Of a stretch of 64,000 nucleotides of DNA, positions 35,901-47,053 are shown piece after piece. The notes under the pieces were generated by a model that was not told where the DNA came from, ran no database searches, and worked only from the letters and a program-made list of their open reading frames with translations. Position numbers and translations under genes: made by a program. Numbering within the stretch: the first letter of the stretch is position 1; every line of letters begins with the position of its first letter. This DNA is from Oryzias latipes (Eukaryota; Chordata; Actinopteri; Beloniformes; Adrianichthyidae), in the NCBI RefSeq assembly GCF_002234675.1, contig NC_019867.2, forward strand, positions 28,385,166-28,449,165, given 5' to 3'.

Positions 35901-37519
35901 AGGCTCCCCTTGATGGGAAAAGCTGAAAGAGACAGAAGTTTAGCTGAAGGGCAATCACCTATCTTTGCCTAATGGTAAGTCCACCCCTGGCTTTCGGTCA
36001 AGACGAGCTTTCTGCTAGAGAATGACACTTAATACTTCATGGGTTAAATTTGTTTGAGCCTTTTTTGTTTTCTTTTTAAATAAGACAAGAAAAAAATCTG
36101 TCACGTTTTGTGACTCGTATAACTGGCTCTGGCAGTCTTTTCAAGGTTCACACCAGCAGGTGGTGCTGTTGAACCCTTGAAACTTCTGTAACTTTTTGGA
36201 TTCATGTAGATCTTCAGTTTTACACTAGGTGTTCCTAAAATCCAACGCACTGATGTAACGGCATTTCAGATCCTAAAATAAACACAATAAAAGCAGAATA
36301 AAGCAGCAGTTAAGTTCTGAGAGAGTGTGTCAGCTAACACAACATTCCTGCTTGGAAGTGAGTGACCTGTCTTTGAAGTATGGTAACACCATAATGAATA
36401 ATAATAGATACTTTATTTATCCCATACTGGGGAAATTCTTCTCCGCATTTTACCCATCCTCTGGGGGAGCGGTGAGCTGCAGCTGAACGGCGCTCGGGAG
36501 GCGGTAGCGTTAAGGGTCTTACCCAAGGGCCCTCACTGGGTGATGTTAATTGTTCACCGTTGATATGGTAATTTCCCCCGTACCATTGCTCATTCTCCTC
36601 CGGGAATTAAACCCTGGATTCCTGCGTGGTAGCCTTTCACCTTACCATGCAGATTACAGCCTTTTTTGTTTTGTTTGATCAGCTATTGGTGTATAACAAA
36701 AGTGCAAGTGATTATTTAATCAAATAGTTAGACAATTAGGTAATTAACTAGTGGTAAATTTTTGTTATTATGATAGACGGACCAACCTACGAGCACTTTA
36801 AATTTTGTTGTGCATGTGACAATCAAAAAAGTATCAATCAAATCTGTCGATCTATCGTTCTGTCAATTGCTCTATTGATCATTCCGACTATCATTCTTTT
36901 TATTGGTCTATCAATTTGTTTTTCTGTCTCTTCTGTCATTCTTACTATCATTCTGTTATTCTATCATTTTGTTTTTTTTATTGTTCATCTATACATCATT
37001 CTATCCGTTTTTCTATCATTCAGTCTATTCTATCGCTCTGTTCCATTAATCTATTTTGTTCATTCTATTGTTTGGTATCATACTATCAAGTGTTATATAT
37101 TTTGTTCTATTTTTTGTTAATTGTGTTGTTCTTTCTATTGTTTTAATCTATCATTCTATTTGATCTTTCTATCTATTCTGTATAGTTTTATTGTTTTGTC
37201 TATTCTGTTTTATTTTTCTATTGTTTTATCTATTATTCTGTTGTTCTATTATATCATTCTTTCTATCATTCTATCTATCGTTCTATCTCTTATCTATTAC
37301 TGTTCTATCTATTCTATTTTTGGGTTTGGGTTCTGGGTTCTTCTGGAGTAACCCCGGTTCTTCTCCGTCTCTCCTCAGATCCTGGTCTCCATCGAGCAGG
37401 TGCAGGACCTGTTACCAAAAATCGAGCGCAGCCGCTCAGAGCCTTCGCTCCACCGGGCCGTCCACGCTGAAGACCTGAACCCCCTCCTGTTCCAGACCAC
37501 CAGACTCATGCCCCTTTAA
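23913..37519 (+). CDS. araf: ARAF serine/threonine kinase
   Basis: Coding exons: 23913-24023, 26695-26798, 27938-28040, 28166-28320, 31132-31220, 31311-31455, 31534-31558, 31642-31772, 32323-32522, 32625-32802, 32907-32953, 33112-33230, 33379-33510, 33744-33878, 37379-37519 (TAA). They total 1815 nt, 604 aa (human ARAF 606). Order: Ras-binding domain ([14 protein letters not shown]...), C1 zinc finger (HNFVRKTFF...CDFCHKFLF...[12 protein letters not shown]), CR2 14-3-3 site ([12 protein letters not shown]), N-region RDSSYYWEV, kinase domain with GTGSFGTV, lysine in [24 protein letters not shown], and C-terminal 14-3-3 site [10 protein letters not shown]. The RBD and C1 match ARAF ([24 protein letters not shown]) rather than RAF1 or BRAF. 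It acts in the RAS-RAF-MEK-ERK cascade at the membrane and in the cytosol. The start [15 protein letters not shown] was chosen as the first in-frame ATG with a suitable N-terminal length. Confidence 0.96.
25150..25980. other. ARAF intron stretch with an unrecognised short open frame
   Basis: At about 25645-25833 the plus strand stays open and reads [37 protein letters not shown] and [20 protein letters not shown] before a TAG. No ATG suits it and I recognise no family. It may be a decayed retroelement fragment or chance. Nothing else is supported between 24030 and 26020. Confidence 0.3.
26026..26657 (-). mobile_element. Repeat family K, copy 3
   Basis: Starts TTTAAATGCCCACTCCAATG and runs to GATCAAAAGATGATC, immediately left of ARAF exon 26695. 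The minus strand reads [13 protein letters not shown] then [11 protein letters not shown]. It carries a short MITE insert at 26144-26275. Confidence 0.75.
26144..26275. mobile_element. Short MITE ending CTAAGATAGCACAAGGGTTA (nested)
   Basis: The motif CTAAGATAGCACAAGGGTTA occurs twice in the same orientation (26144-26163 and 26256-26275), with an interior (ATCATTGAAGAAAAAAGGTT, CACTGTCTAGTGGGTCTAGA) matching the complete copy at 40512-40710. The left terminus is replaced by a second right terminus, so this copy is rearranged. Confidence 0.75.
28889..30477. mobile_element. Non-autonomous hAT element (hAT5-like) in an ARAF intron
   Basis: The terminal inverted repeats are a perfect 14 bp: CAGGGCTCCAGACT at 28889-28902 and AGTCTGGAGCCCTG at 30464-30477. 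TGGGT flanks both sides (28884-28888 and 30478-30482), a 5-bp target duplication as described for the hAT5 group. Subterminal GTCGCA/TGCGAC repeats lie at 28907-28983, and a CpG-rich part at 29060-29560. No transposase frame is present. It fills much of the intron between exons 28320 and 31132. Confidence 0.85.
30920..30950. repeat. Poly-C and (AC)n microsatellite
   Basis: A run of C followed by about nine AC repeats (30930-30948) inside the ARAF intron 28321-31131. Confidence 0.8.
34280..35300 (+). mobile_element. Relic of a zinc-finger DNA transposon with inverted arms
   Basis: In the last ARAF intron. Plus-strand frames near 34345-34500 read [20 protein letters not shown] and, one frame off, [15 protein letters not shown], the layout (CxFxxxWL...CxxCxKSFDI) of N-terminal zinc fingers seen in hAT-type transposase-like proteins of fish; a frameshift separates the two halves. 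Further right, TGACTTTATCCACAAACATT with ACAGAGTAAAACGTTGG (34680-34717) is mirrored by CCAACGTTTTACTCTGTAAT with GTTGGCGGATAAAGTCA (35233-35270), arms about 550 bp apart. Element ends are not certain. Confidence 0.5.
35693..35937 (+). mobile_element. tRNA-derived SINE with 19-bp target duplication
   Basis: It has an A-box-like region (TTTAGCTCGTGCTGG, 35702-35716) and a B box (GGGTTCGAATCCGGG, 35745-35759), then a tail with GGAAGGGCATCCGGCGTAAA, a motif found in many teleost SINEs. The direct repeat GTTTAGCYGAAGGGCAATC flanks it (35674-35692 and 35938-35956), one mismatch in 19. It lies in the last ARAF intron. Confidence 0.85.
36400..36655 (-). mobile_element. SINE, second family, minus orientation
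   Basis: TACTTTATTTATCCCATACT, GGGGAAATTCTTCTCCGCAT and GCTGAACGGCGCTCGGGAGG form a familiar teleost repeat. On the minus strand, GGGTTTAATTCCCGGAGG near 36600 looks like a weakened B box. The promoter end is at the right. Confidence 0.7.
36840..37320. repeat. Degenerate CTAT/TTCTATCA low-complexity array
   Basis: Irregular repeats of CTATCATTCTATC-like words on the plus strand, directly before the acceptor of the last ARAF exon at 37379. The Ile/Phe/Leu-rich open frames here are a consequence of the repeat. Confidence 0.85.
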
Positions 37520-39410
37520 CCCCCCTCCCTTGTGGCACTGGTTCCCGGTCTGCCTCCAGGTCCAGAACTGCTGCCTGCAAGGCTCAGTTAGCCGGCAGGA
37601 CCTAGCTGCACTCCTCTACGCCGGAGTGCACCTTTCCAATTTTTAAATTTTTTTTTTTTACATTTTTTGTGTTTGCGGGAGGAGCAAAACAACTAAACCT
37701 CATCTTATCAGACTGTGAGCCAAGATCTGCCCAGCAGGCCCAGGTCAGGCTGTGAGGATCACGGAGGTTCCACCTTTGTGGCTGCAGAAGTTTGAAGCTT
37801 TGAGGTCACAGCCAGAACCTCCAACACCAGCAGGAGCCGCACACCCACTGTGCCCTGACTCTTTCCTCACGATGGTTCCGGACAGACGTTCAGCAGAGCT
37901 CCAGCTGAGACCGACGGCAACTATGCAAGTGTTCCCTCAACGCTTTTTTGAAAATACTCGAGGAAATGGGTACAGAGCTCCTTCTGTCTGTGGAGGAGGT
38001 CCACGACCATCAAACTTAGAACTCTTCATCTGGAGACCGGGTTTCTGGGGTGGTGTGGGGGAGGCAGCTGACGGCTTCGGTCATGGAAGTCTCTGAGGTG
38101 ACGGGAATTCAGCTGTGAGGTGATGGAGGTGTTGGCGCCGCGCTTCATCAGAGGCTCAGTCCTGTGGCGGCTGCAGCTGCTGGTCTCCCGCGTTGTGATG
38201 GTGCACGCCGCCTGAGCCACGACAAACGAAGAAGCACACGTGAAGCTGAGGAAGACCAGCATTTGTTCCCGTTGGCTTTTGTGGATTTTGGGGCAGCGTG
38301 TCGGGTGTGTTCGGCTCAGGTTGGTTCTGGTGGGACAGCCGCTCCTGCGAGCTCTAAAGTTCCCGGGACAAAGCTGGCAGGTTGAGATCAGTTCGGTGTT
38401 TTGTTTTGTTTTTTCCCCCTCTGCTGTGCGCTGCTGCACAAACCTTCCTCTGTGGAGTCGGCTACAGCCAAGTATTCAGATTACACAGCTGTGACACGGT
38501 CTGTGTGCAGGTCAGTCTCTGTCTCAGATGCAGCGTGGAACCAGCACCTCCTGCTGCAGGCAGGTGGACTTCAATTCTGCCTTGAGCTCTGAGCAGGGCT
38601 TCATTCAGCTGTGCTGGACCTGCAGCCCTGTCGGTTTGCCTGCGTGCTCATGCAGACGCACGTTAAGCCCGCGCGCATGCGCCTGCGTAGCCCCCTCCTG
38701 CCGGCTGTAGGTGTTTGCTGGTTTACAGGGCAGTAGGTCAGTGCCCCCACCCTCAGGCCAGGCTCCTGACCTTGCAGGTGTGTGGCCGTCTCCTCAGCGG
38801 GCGAGGTGTGAGTTCAAAAGAACACAAAAGCGCACCACTTCATGCTAACTCCTAACTCTGCGAAGGGCTGGACTCCCTGACAATTTCTTCGGTTCATTCC
38901 AGGTCTGTGGGTTGGTGGGGTGGGGGTTATGATGGGGGCAAGACGAGACTGTGTGTTTATTTATTGATTGTAGATGCTTCGTCGTGCGGCGCTGTGGTGC
39001 GGTTCTTAAATGTTCTTAAAGACACGGTACGTCTGCTCCTCCACGGCGCCCGCCACAAGGTTTCACTACAAAACACTCGTTTGCAGCAACACTTGAGAAA
39101 ACTGTAGAGTATTATGTGGGGGGTTAAGGGGATGAAACGGCTGTAGGAAGTTCTACTAAACATCCCCGCATCATGAGCTCGTGTAACGGGGCGGGAACAA
39201 GTGCCACGGCCCCAGGAGCCCTGCCGATGCTGCACGCTGCTGCACTACACCCAGAGGCCTGCAGGGGGAGCCGGCAGGGGAGGGGTGGCAGAGCTGCAAA
39301 CCAGTTTCTTTTGTCTTTTCATATCTGTAGGTGAATTGCAATACTTGTGTGTAGGTCTGCGGTGTCAGGGGTGTTCAGTTTGCAATAAATGGTATATTCT
39401 GCTGTGTACA
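37520..39410 (+). other. araf: ARAF 3' UTR
   Basis: GC-rich sequence after the stop codon with AATAAA at 39384-39389, and another near 39543-39548. No in-frame exon or homologous protein is seen; the open frames at 37752-38096 and 38026-38439 have no family features. If the first signal is used, the 3' UTR is about 1.9 kb. The tetraspanin transcript ends on the other strand near 39.69 kb, so the two are convergent and close. Confidence 0.6.
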
Positions 39411-39857
39411 GTTACATTTTTTTTTAATTCAAAAAATTGTACTTCTATTTTTGTGAGACGTTTCACAAAGAACAAATAATTTTAAAGGAAATCTTAGTAC
39501 TTTTTGTCTTAAAATATTGAAGCAGGATTTATTCTTGAGATAAATAAAATGGATCTGTCTAACTACTGGTTCCGTTTCCGGTCTTTGTCCTCGGCTTATG
39601 GGTTGGGTTTTCAGGAAACTGAAAGATGTGGGTTTCTGCACCGCGGATGACGGAGCTGAACAGGAAGTGAGTCGTATGACAAACAGCTGTACATGTTCTT
39701 TATTGATGCACATTTGTTAAAAATACAAAGCAGATTCACACTGATTTGACTGCTTGCATAAAGCTTTCAGGACAGGGAGGGGGTCTTACTTTAGCTGCAT
39801 TAGAAAGATCAGGAATCACAAGTTTTCTGATTTTAAAACCAAGATGCCACCACCGTT

Positions 39858-42800
39858 CTATAACTTGTAGCCCAGTCCGGAGCTCGTGATGTGACAGAAG
39901 AGCGTGACGGCGAAGCACATTCCCAAAACCTGCGACACAGATGGACAGACACGTCAGCTGTGGAAGCACAAAGGGTCCCACTCCACGCAGGGGTGGGAGG
40001 GGGTTTGATAAAGCATGAACGACCCTCTGCCATGATGGATCGTGCTATTCCTACTGATCTGCCCCACCTGCCTACGTCACCAGAGCTCCTTTGACTTTGG
40101 ACCTGTAGATCGGTTGTTGATGCACAAGAAAGGTCTCATAGCTCCATGATGCAGATGTAGAGCGGTTAGCCTCTGATTAGAGGGTTGCAGGTTTAGTTGC
40201 AAGGGGGTTAAAGTATACGCTATTTACCATTTATCTGACCTTGGTGGCTCCTATGCCTATGGACACACCATGCATGTGATGCACATTCCAGGACGGGCTA
40301 AACGCGTGTTCTTGAATGTGGTGTTTACGGTCGGTGCCTGATCTGAAACAGCTGCCCAATCTGTTCCACGTTTTGCTAATCATACCTCTCAACATTACAA
40401 CCACTAAAGGGTAACAAAACAGGAAAGTTGGAGGCTGACTCCACTCTCAGCCCAAGTCTTAAAAAAATGCAAAAAAAGGGGGGGGGGGGGCGTGGCTAAG
40501 GGAGGCTTTTATACCCCTTGTGCTATCCTATAACCCCACCCTTACATTGACGTGTTCTCCCTACCATGACAAAGGTGGAAAGATTTCATGTAATCCATGG
40601 ACACCAGTGAGGTTCACAAATCATTGAAGAAAAAAGGTTCAGAGCACTGTCTAGTGGGTCTAGATGACCCAACTCCCAATGTTAAAGTGCCTAGGATAGC
40701 ACAAGGGTTACTGGAGCTGCAGTTTCATGACATGAAACTTCTCAAAAGGGACTTGCATCACTTGATGCATCACAAATTGAACTTTACCACCTTGTTTGAA
40801 CCTCTAGGGGGCAACACACAGGCAGTTTTAGACTTTAATTTCAGTAATTAAACAAGTTTATTTTAAATAGTCAAAAGTGTGACAAGCACTTTCAAAGCCC
40901 CATTTGTACAGGTAAACAGACAAAAAAGGTTAATTTACGGTTTAGTTAGTTGTTTGAATGAGATTAGCTCCAGTGTTTTGTTCATTTTTTGTTCCAAGAT
41001 TGTAAAACTTGTAATTCATTAAATTACAATTATTTTAAATAAAGTTAAAAGTATTAAAAAATCATCACTTTTCGGTAGCATTTTCTAACAGTTGCCGTAA
41101 AATGCTTTAGCAGAAGTATACGCCTTTTTGCGCATTCGGGAACAGATTGGGTAGCGACATTTCACACTGGACAAGCAGGGAGGGGCTTCTTCTTTTTCTA
41201 CTGCATAGTAGCGCATGTCCACCACCTACAGTTGGAAGAGTCTTGTGTGAAATGTCAAAGTGGTGCGAATCTGGTGAATCTAGCACCAGGTTTTTTGCTT
41301 TCACGGCTCTATTCCAATATATGAAAGGCTTGGTGTCATAGACAGACACAGACCGCAATTGTTCATTTCTCCTTCAAGAGTATCACTACCAAATCCAAGT
41401 CCCTGATTGGTCAAAGTTCAAGCAATGGATGCTTGAATGTGCATTGCTGAGGGCAGTGTTAACTAGCTTTAGCCGTCACATAAAGGTGACGTCAGATTTG
41501 GTAGCTGTGTAAGTAAATTATTTTAAGGAAAGTACCACTGTACATTGAGTTACAGTTACTTTTACTTAAGTAAATTAGAAATAATCTTACTAAGCTACTG
41601 TCCTGATGCCCAGCCGTTATCCAGAATGACAAGTCATGAACTTTAAATTGGGAGAGATACAAGGTTGCATCTTGAAAAACTGTAGAAGTATCAGCATACA
41701 GAGTTTGTTTTTTACTCTCTTTGTACTCATCAGCAAAAGCTTTGGAGCCAAAAACAACTCAACAGGAGGAAGTTCCTGTTTATTCACTTCCTTCAACCTG
41801 TAACTAGAAACGCCAACATTTGCAGATTATTTTTCTGTCCTCCTCATTGCTGAAGGCTTAGAGTTTAAACCAGATGTTCTTTTAATAGTTTCTCTCACCA
41901 GTTCCTTTATTCCTCTTTCTCTAGTAATTTAAGTAATTTTTAGTAGTAGTAATTTAGTACATTTTATTTCTACTTTAGTGATTCTGCTTTAAAGTAACAA
42001 CTTTGACGGATGTGCAGCAGCTGCAGGGGGCAAACTCAGGCGTCCGTCACAGACAGCCCACCTATTTTAAGCAGACACCGTAATAAACCTGTAAACCTCA
42101 GAGGTGTCTTTTTTAAACCTGACGTTTTAGAGCTGCAGCTGAACCAGAATCATCAAAAAGAACACAGATGTCGGATTGATGAGCTGTTTTTTTTATGCTC
42201 GTAAGGATTTTTCTAATGAAAATAATCTGCACATGTTTTAGATAACTGATCTGCATGTGATGTGTTGATTTAAAAAATAAATCTGTCTATTTTACATAAT
42301 ATTAAGTAATTCATCTTTGTCACGAGATTTATTGATACTTAAGGTTTCTTAATTCTTAATAATTATTCCGGATAATGATGAATCATGTAAAAAAATGGTA
42401 ATGGTAGAACAGGGTTGGTATTATATAAGTTCTTGGGGGAAAAAATCAAATAAAAGATTCTCAGAATCAAACTCGCATCACGGAAGATGATGTCTACTCA
42501 TCTCAAGCTAACAGGAGAAGCTCTTCATCCTCAGATGTCTGACTGAGGCAGGAGTGCAGACCTCTTACTTCCTTTTCCTGTTTGATCCGGGCACCTTCAC
42601 TGCATTAGACCACATTTCTTTTTTCTGACTCTCCCTTGTTTCAAAACCAAAGTCCAGCAGATAAATGAACGGCCTAAACCATCACGGCAGAAGGTCCCAA
42701 GATGACCTGGCTGCAGACATCAACTACCAGAACTCCCCCATAATCGCTAAAAAAATGTAAACTGCCAACTCTAACAGTTGGGGTTTTTCCAGTTTGAAGC

Positions 42801-45800
42801 GCTGATAAAAGTATTTTCAGCCGGTGATGTCAGACGTCACTCTGTCTGCAGCCAGGTCCCTCTCGCAGGTCTTACAGCTCATTCTCCACTGCATGATTTC
42901 TTCTTACCTCAACTATGCAGATTGAAATGACAGTAATCCCAGCGAACAGATAATTCTCTTCAAACCATTCGTTGAGCGCCTCAAGACATCCCTGCAAGCA
43001 CAGAACCATGAGATGATGCTCCCGTTCACAGCGCGACCTCTGACCTTGGTCTGAGGTGAATTGTGGGTGTACCTTTTTGTAGTTTGTTGGGTTGAGCGAA
43101 TCGCAGTTTTCTTTGCAGCAGGTTTTGGGGGTGGGATCCCCCCAGTCTGTGTAATTGTTGACTCCACAGCACTTAAACTGCAAGATTTCAGAGAGAAGAC
43201 GACTGAGAGGATTTCACGGCGGCGGCTGCCTCGGCTCTGACGGTTCTCACCATCGAGTGCACCCAGTTCCAGTCGGACTGATCCGTGGAGTTCTTCTGCT
43301 TGGCATCATTCAAGCCCTTCTTCAGGTCTTTTTCCAGCAGTTCTTGGATCTGAAGGTGAGATCAGCAGATCAGACGTGAAGAAACGGGGAAGAAAGCCTG
43401 CACTGCAGCGTTTGCTGACGCAGCCTCACCTTCCTTTCATACCAGAGCATCAAGCAGGCGGCAGTCAGCTCCACCAGCATCAGCAGGAAGAGAACCAGGA
43501 AGAACTGCGGACAGAGAAGATTGCATGTTGGTCCTGAGACCCTTTACAGATTTGACCTGCTGGAGCAAAGATGGTCTCGTCTGTAGCTTTCTACGTCTGA
43601 CCAAGACCTTACAGAGGAGAAATCCTTTGATTTTCACTCTACATGTTTCTATGAATCATGATTGTAGCATTCAGATGAACTCAGGTGAAGGACTGATTTA
43701 TTTAAAAACAAAATGAGCCAGACACCAAAACAAGGTTCAGCTTTAACCGTCAAAATCCTCATTTCTCAAGCTGATCCTGAAATGTGACCCTGTCAGACGA
43801 GAACCTGAGCTTCCAGAATCCAAAATGTACCAGGAACAGGGAGAAAGACCAAGCAAGGGGGGGCAAGTCCAGGTCAGGAGACGCAACGGCCATGACCTTC
43901 ATCAACATCATTATTTTAAACAAAAACAGGAAAATTGATCTGAATCTGAAAATCCGCTCCGTCTGTGTTGACCATCTCGGCGTCTTGTCAATTTGCTTTT
44001 CAGAAAACAAAGACGAAGCTTTAGTTAAAACATTAGCAATTCCATTAATTTAGCTGCTGCCTTCAACTCGGTGGCCCTCTGGTAGAGTGTCTCTCCCAAG
44101 ACTTGAAGGTCAAGAGTTCAAATACACAGCTGAGTCACACCAAAGACTCTAAAACTGGGACCAAAAGCCTCCTAGCACTAGAGGGGTTGGACCACCAGAA
44201 GGTTCCCAAATGTGGCTCTCTATGCAGCTCTCTGCTCCCCCAAAAGCAGAGAACACATTTCACACACAACCAATGGAACAAACGTTGATCCTCCAGTCAG
44301 GAAAACACAGGCTCAAAATCAGGCAGGAAGTCATCTTAACCTGTAGAGGTCATGGCAGCTAACAAAGGTTCAAACATAGCTGTCGCCTTGGTGACGGCCC
44401 AAACCTTTAATTCAGGATTCTGAAGCGGGTGTAGCAAGAGTGATGCTGCACTAGGGACTGGTTTGTTTCTTGCACTGGATTGTGGGTCTAACCTGTAGAT
44501 ACTGACGAGGGCTCTGTACGAATTCCTTTCCTGACTCCCTTACTTCTAAAAAACTATATAGTTTGGAACTATCAAGTTGAAAGCAATTCAGACAACAGTA
44601 CATATGAAGTCACCAATATCCTGAGGGTGAAACCTAATAAATATGAAAATTCAGACTATTTATGAATCCACTGTGTTCTTATGATAAAAAATTGAAATTA
44701 CAACAAATTTTCTTCTGAGAAAATGTGTTCAAATGCAATTCATTGGTGTCTACATTCACCGAACACTTTATTGGACCCCCTTTTACCTTCAGAACCGCCT
44801 TAATCCTTGGTGGCATTGATTCAACAAGGTAGCGGAAACATTCCTCAGAGAGTTTGCTCCATATTGACATGACAGCTTCACATAGTTGCTGCAGATTTGT
44901 CGGCTGCACATCCATGATACCTCTCCTGTTCCACCACATCCCAAAGGTTCTCTATTGGGTTGAGATCTGATGACTGTGGAGGCCATTAGAGTCCAGAGAA
45001 CTCATTGTCATGTTCTAGAAACCAGTCTGAGAGGATTCCAGCTTTATGACATGGAGCTGTATCCTGCTGGAAGTAGCATCAGAAGATGGTTACACTGTGG
45101 TCAGAAAGGGATGGACATGGTCAGCAACAACACTCAGGTAGGCTGTGGTGTTGGAACCATGCTCAACTGGTACTAAGGGGCCCAAAGTGTGCCAAGAAAA
45201 TATCCCCCACACCATGACACTACCACCACCAGCCTGAACCGTTGAAACAAGCCAGGATGGATCCATGCTTTGAAGTTGTTGATGCCAAATTCGGACCCTA
45301 CCATCTGAATGTGGCAGCAGGAATAGAGACTCATCAGACCAGACAACGTTTTTCCATCTTCTGTGGTCCAGTTTTGGTAAGTCTGTGTGAATTGTAGCCT
45401 CAGGTTCCTGTTCTTAGCTGACAGCAGTGGTACCCGGTGTGGTCTTCTGCTGCTGTAGTCCATCTGCCTCCAGGTTGGACGTGTTGTGCACTCAGAGATG
45501 CTCTTCTGCAGACCTCGGTTGGAACCAGTGGTTCTTTGAGCTCCTGTTGTCTTTCTATCAGCTGGAACCAGTACGGCCATTCTCCTCTGACCTCTGGCAT
45601 CAACAAGGCGTTTCCACCCACAGAACTGACGCTCACTGGATATTTTCTCTTTTTGAGACATTTTCTGTAAAAACCCTTGAGATGGTTGTGGGTGAAAATC
45701 CCAGTCGATCAGCAGTTTCTGAAATACTCAGACATCGACCATGCTACATTCAAAGTCACTTCAATCACCTTTCTTCTCCATTCTGATGCTTGGTGCATCG

Positions 45801-46545
45801 GCTGATTGGAAAATGCATTAATGAGCAGTTGGACAGGTGTGCCTAATAAAGTGGCCGGTGTATAGTATATAGTGCAAACAAACAGTATATAGTATTAGTA
45901 TAGCAAGTGTACTGTAGACCATCTATGGGTAGTGTAGTAGGCATCCTAACTAAATACTTTGTCAGACTAAATTGGAACATTTTCTTGCGAGTATATAAAA
46001 CTTCAAGTCTACTGTCTTACTTTTGGTAAAGACTAAGTATATTTTTAGTACACTGAAATAGACAACTTTTTGCTGAGTGGGACACCCCCCACCGGCTGTG
46101 GTCTGGGGGGGGGGGGGTTGTTACCGTGAACAGCAGGCAGCGGTTCTCCTTCAGCGCGCCCAGGAAGCCCAGGAAGGACAAGCAGGTGATGACGATGCCG
46201 CAGATCAGCAGCAGGCTGGGGATGTTCAGACTGGCCAGGCTTGGGACAAGGCCTTCCATTTTAAATGTTGCCATCAAGTACCCCCCCAGGCCCATGAGCG
46301 CCACACCGCACATCTGACACAAGACAGGAAGGGAGGAGGAGTTGACATCACAAACAAGACAAATTACTCTCATATGTTCTACCTACATCTGTGCTAAAGT
46401 TGATCAATTAGAGCTGAAAGCCTCAATGTGTGTGTGTGTCTGTGTGTGTGTATGTGTGCGTGCGTGTGTCAGGCATACGTACAAAACACAGGAAGTTGGC
46501 GACACACATGGTGTACTTCAGAAACTTGAGGCACCCTTGAGCCAT
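39858..46545 (-). CDS. cd53: Tetraspanin, CD53-like
   Basis: Coding exons in reading order: 46545-46483, 46313-46125, 43504-43430, 43349-43251, 43177-43073, 42991-42908, 39929-39858 (TAG). They total 687 nt, 228 aa. N terminus MAQGCLKFLKYTMCVANF leads into TM1; TM2-TM3 surround GALKENRCLLFT; the large loop has the tetraspanin CCG motif (FKCCGVNNYTDW), PKTCC, a further Cys in KENC and GCLE, giving six loop cysteines; TM4 reads VLGMCFAVTLFCHI and the tail ends SGLGYKL. The KENRCLL block, TM4 and short N terminus fit CD53 better than CD9, TSPAN4 or TSPAN8, but a paralogue is possible. Tetraspanins organise membrane microdomains; CD53 does so on leukocytes. AATAAA on the minus strand is at 39704-39699. 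The 3-kb last intron and the intron 43505-46124 hold repeats. Confidence 0.9.
40512..40710. mobile_element. Complete short MITE with CCCTTGTGCTATC ends
   Basis: The left end CCCCTTGTGCTATCCTA and the right end CTAGGATAGCACAAGGGTTA are inverted repeats. The interior matches 26164-26255. About 199 bp; common MITE type in teleosts. It lies in the last tetraspanin intron, 15 bp after a poly-G tract (about 40478-40491). Confidence 0.85.
41460..42010. repeat. Probable MITE with AAGTAA-rich ends
   Basis: The left part (AGTTACAGTTACTTTTACTT AAGTAA) and the right part (AAGTAATTTTTAGTAGTAGT, TTTCTACTTTAGTGATTCTG) echo the ACTTTTACTTAAGTA-type ends of a common fish repeat. Boundaries and class are uncertain. 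The flanking 40860-41450 and 42010-42900 stretches of the intron hold nothing I can name. Confidence 0.35.
44070..44290 (+). mobile_element. tRNA-derived SINE, third family
   Basis: GGTAGAGTGTCTCTCCCAAG then AAGAGTTCAAATACACAGCT give an A-box/B-box layout. It is followed by CACCAAAGACTCTAAAACTG, a body typical of a widespread teleost SINE ending with a 'GGTTCCCAAATGTGGC' segment. Located in the tetraspanin intron 43505-46124. Confidence 0.75.
44757..45860 (-). pseudogene. Decayed Tc1-like transposon with transposase remnant
   Basis: The ends CACCGAACACTTTATTGGAC (44757) and CTAATAAAGTGGCCGGTG (45860) are inverted repeats of a widespread vertebrate Tc1-like family. The minus strand carries an almost complete but broken transposase: N-terminal region from about 45.66 kb (MSQKEKISSERQFCGWKRLV), a middle part with FTQTYQNWTTEDGKTLSG, FRLVVVVSWCGGYFLGTLWA where a GGGVMVWG-type motif is expected, and a C-terminal part down to 44.75 kb (VQPTNLQQLCEAVMSIWSK). 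Frameshifts and stops prevent expression. Confidence 0.9.
46424..46470. repeat. (TG)n microsatellite
   Basis: An interrupted TG repeat about 10 bp from the donor of the tetraspanin exon carrying the start codon. A poly-G tract also lies at 46105-46117, next to the donor of the following exon. Confidence 0.9.
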
Positions 46546-47053
46546 GGTGCTGCTGATCACGACTGCAACAGAAATCAAACACCAACGTTTTCGGTCCGTT
46601 GAGACGGTTTGTTTTGTCCTTGTGAGGCCGTGTGGGTCTGTGTGCGACACGGCGTTGTGTTGTGGCAGGCAGCACACAGGACAGGCAGAGCAGCACTTCC
46701 TGTTGTCTCGACTGGCAGAAGAAGCAAACTGGCTGGTTGCTCTTCAGAAAAATAAATACGTTTGCTTCTTCGCAGCGGGTTCAACGTGGAAGTAAAGACT
46801 TCCCCACAACGCTGGATTTCTGGATGAAACTTCACAGAAGCACCACAAACAGACTTACCCACTAAAACTCTGAGAATGTTTAGAATTATGTTTGCTAGAG
46901 AAAATTAAGTGCTAAAGCTTCTTTTTCTTTATGGCTGTGGGTTTCAACAAAAGAAAAACCCTAAACTTTGTTTCTTTAAGCTCCTGAATGTAACTCTTTT
47001 TTTTAAAATCCTCCCTTCCTTGTTGGGACTTGGAACCAAAACTGAATTCTTAC

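Noticed and set aside
36770-37351. Plus-strand frames rich in Ile, Phe and Leu that look like membrane proteins
   Set aside because: They are translations of the CTAT-type low-complexity array before the last ARAF exon.
23913-37519. RAF1 as the identity of the kinase
   Set aside because: The Ras-binding and C1 domains ([33 protein letters not shown]) match ARAF; only the N-region and APE look RAF1-like.
37752-38592. Several open frames of 60-137 codons in the GC-rich region after ARAF
   Set aside because: They lie in the ARAF 3' UTR, overlap on both strands and show no domain; GC-rich sequence readily gives such frames.
40130-40215. A tRNA-like stretch (GAGCGGTTAGCCTCTGATTA, GGTTTAGTTGC)
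   Set aside because: It resembles a SINE promoter but lacks a recognisable body, and no cloverleaf can be folded convincingly.
45173-45661. A 162-codon minus-strand frame that could be annotated as a transposase gene
   Set aside because: It is a fragment of a Tc1-like transposase with frameshifts on either side and decayed ends, so annotated as a pseudogene.
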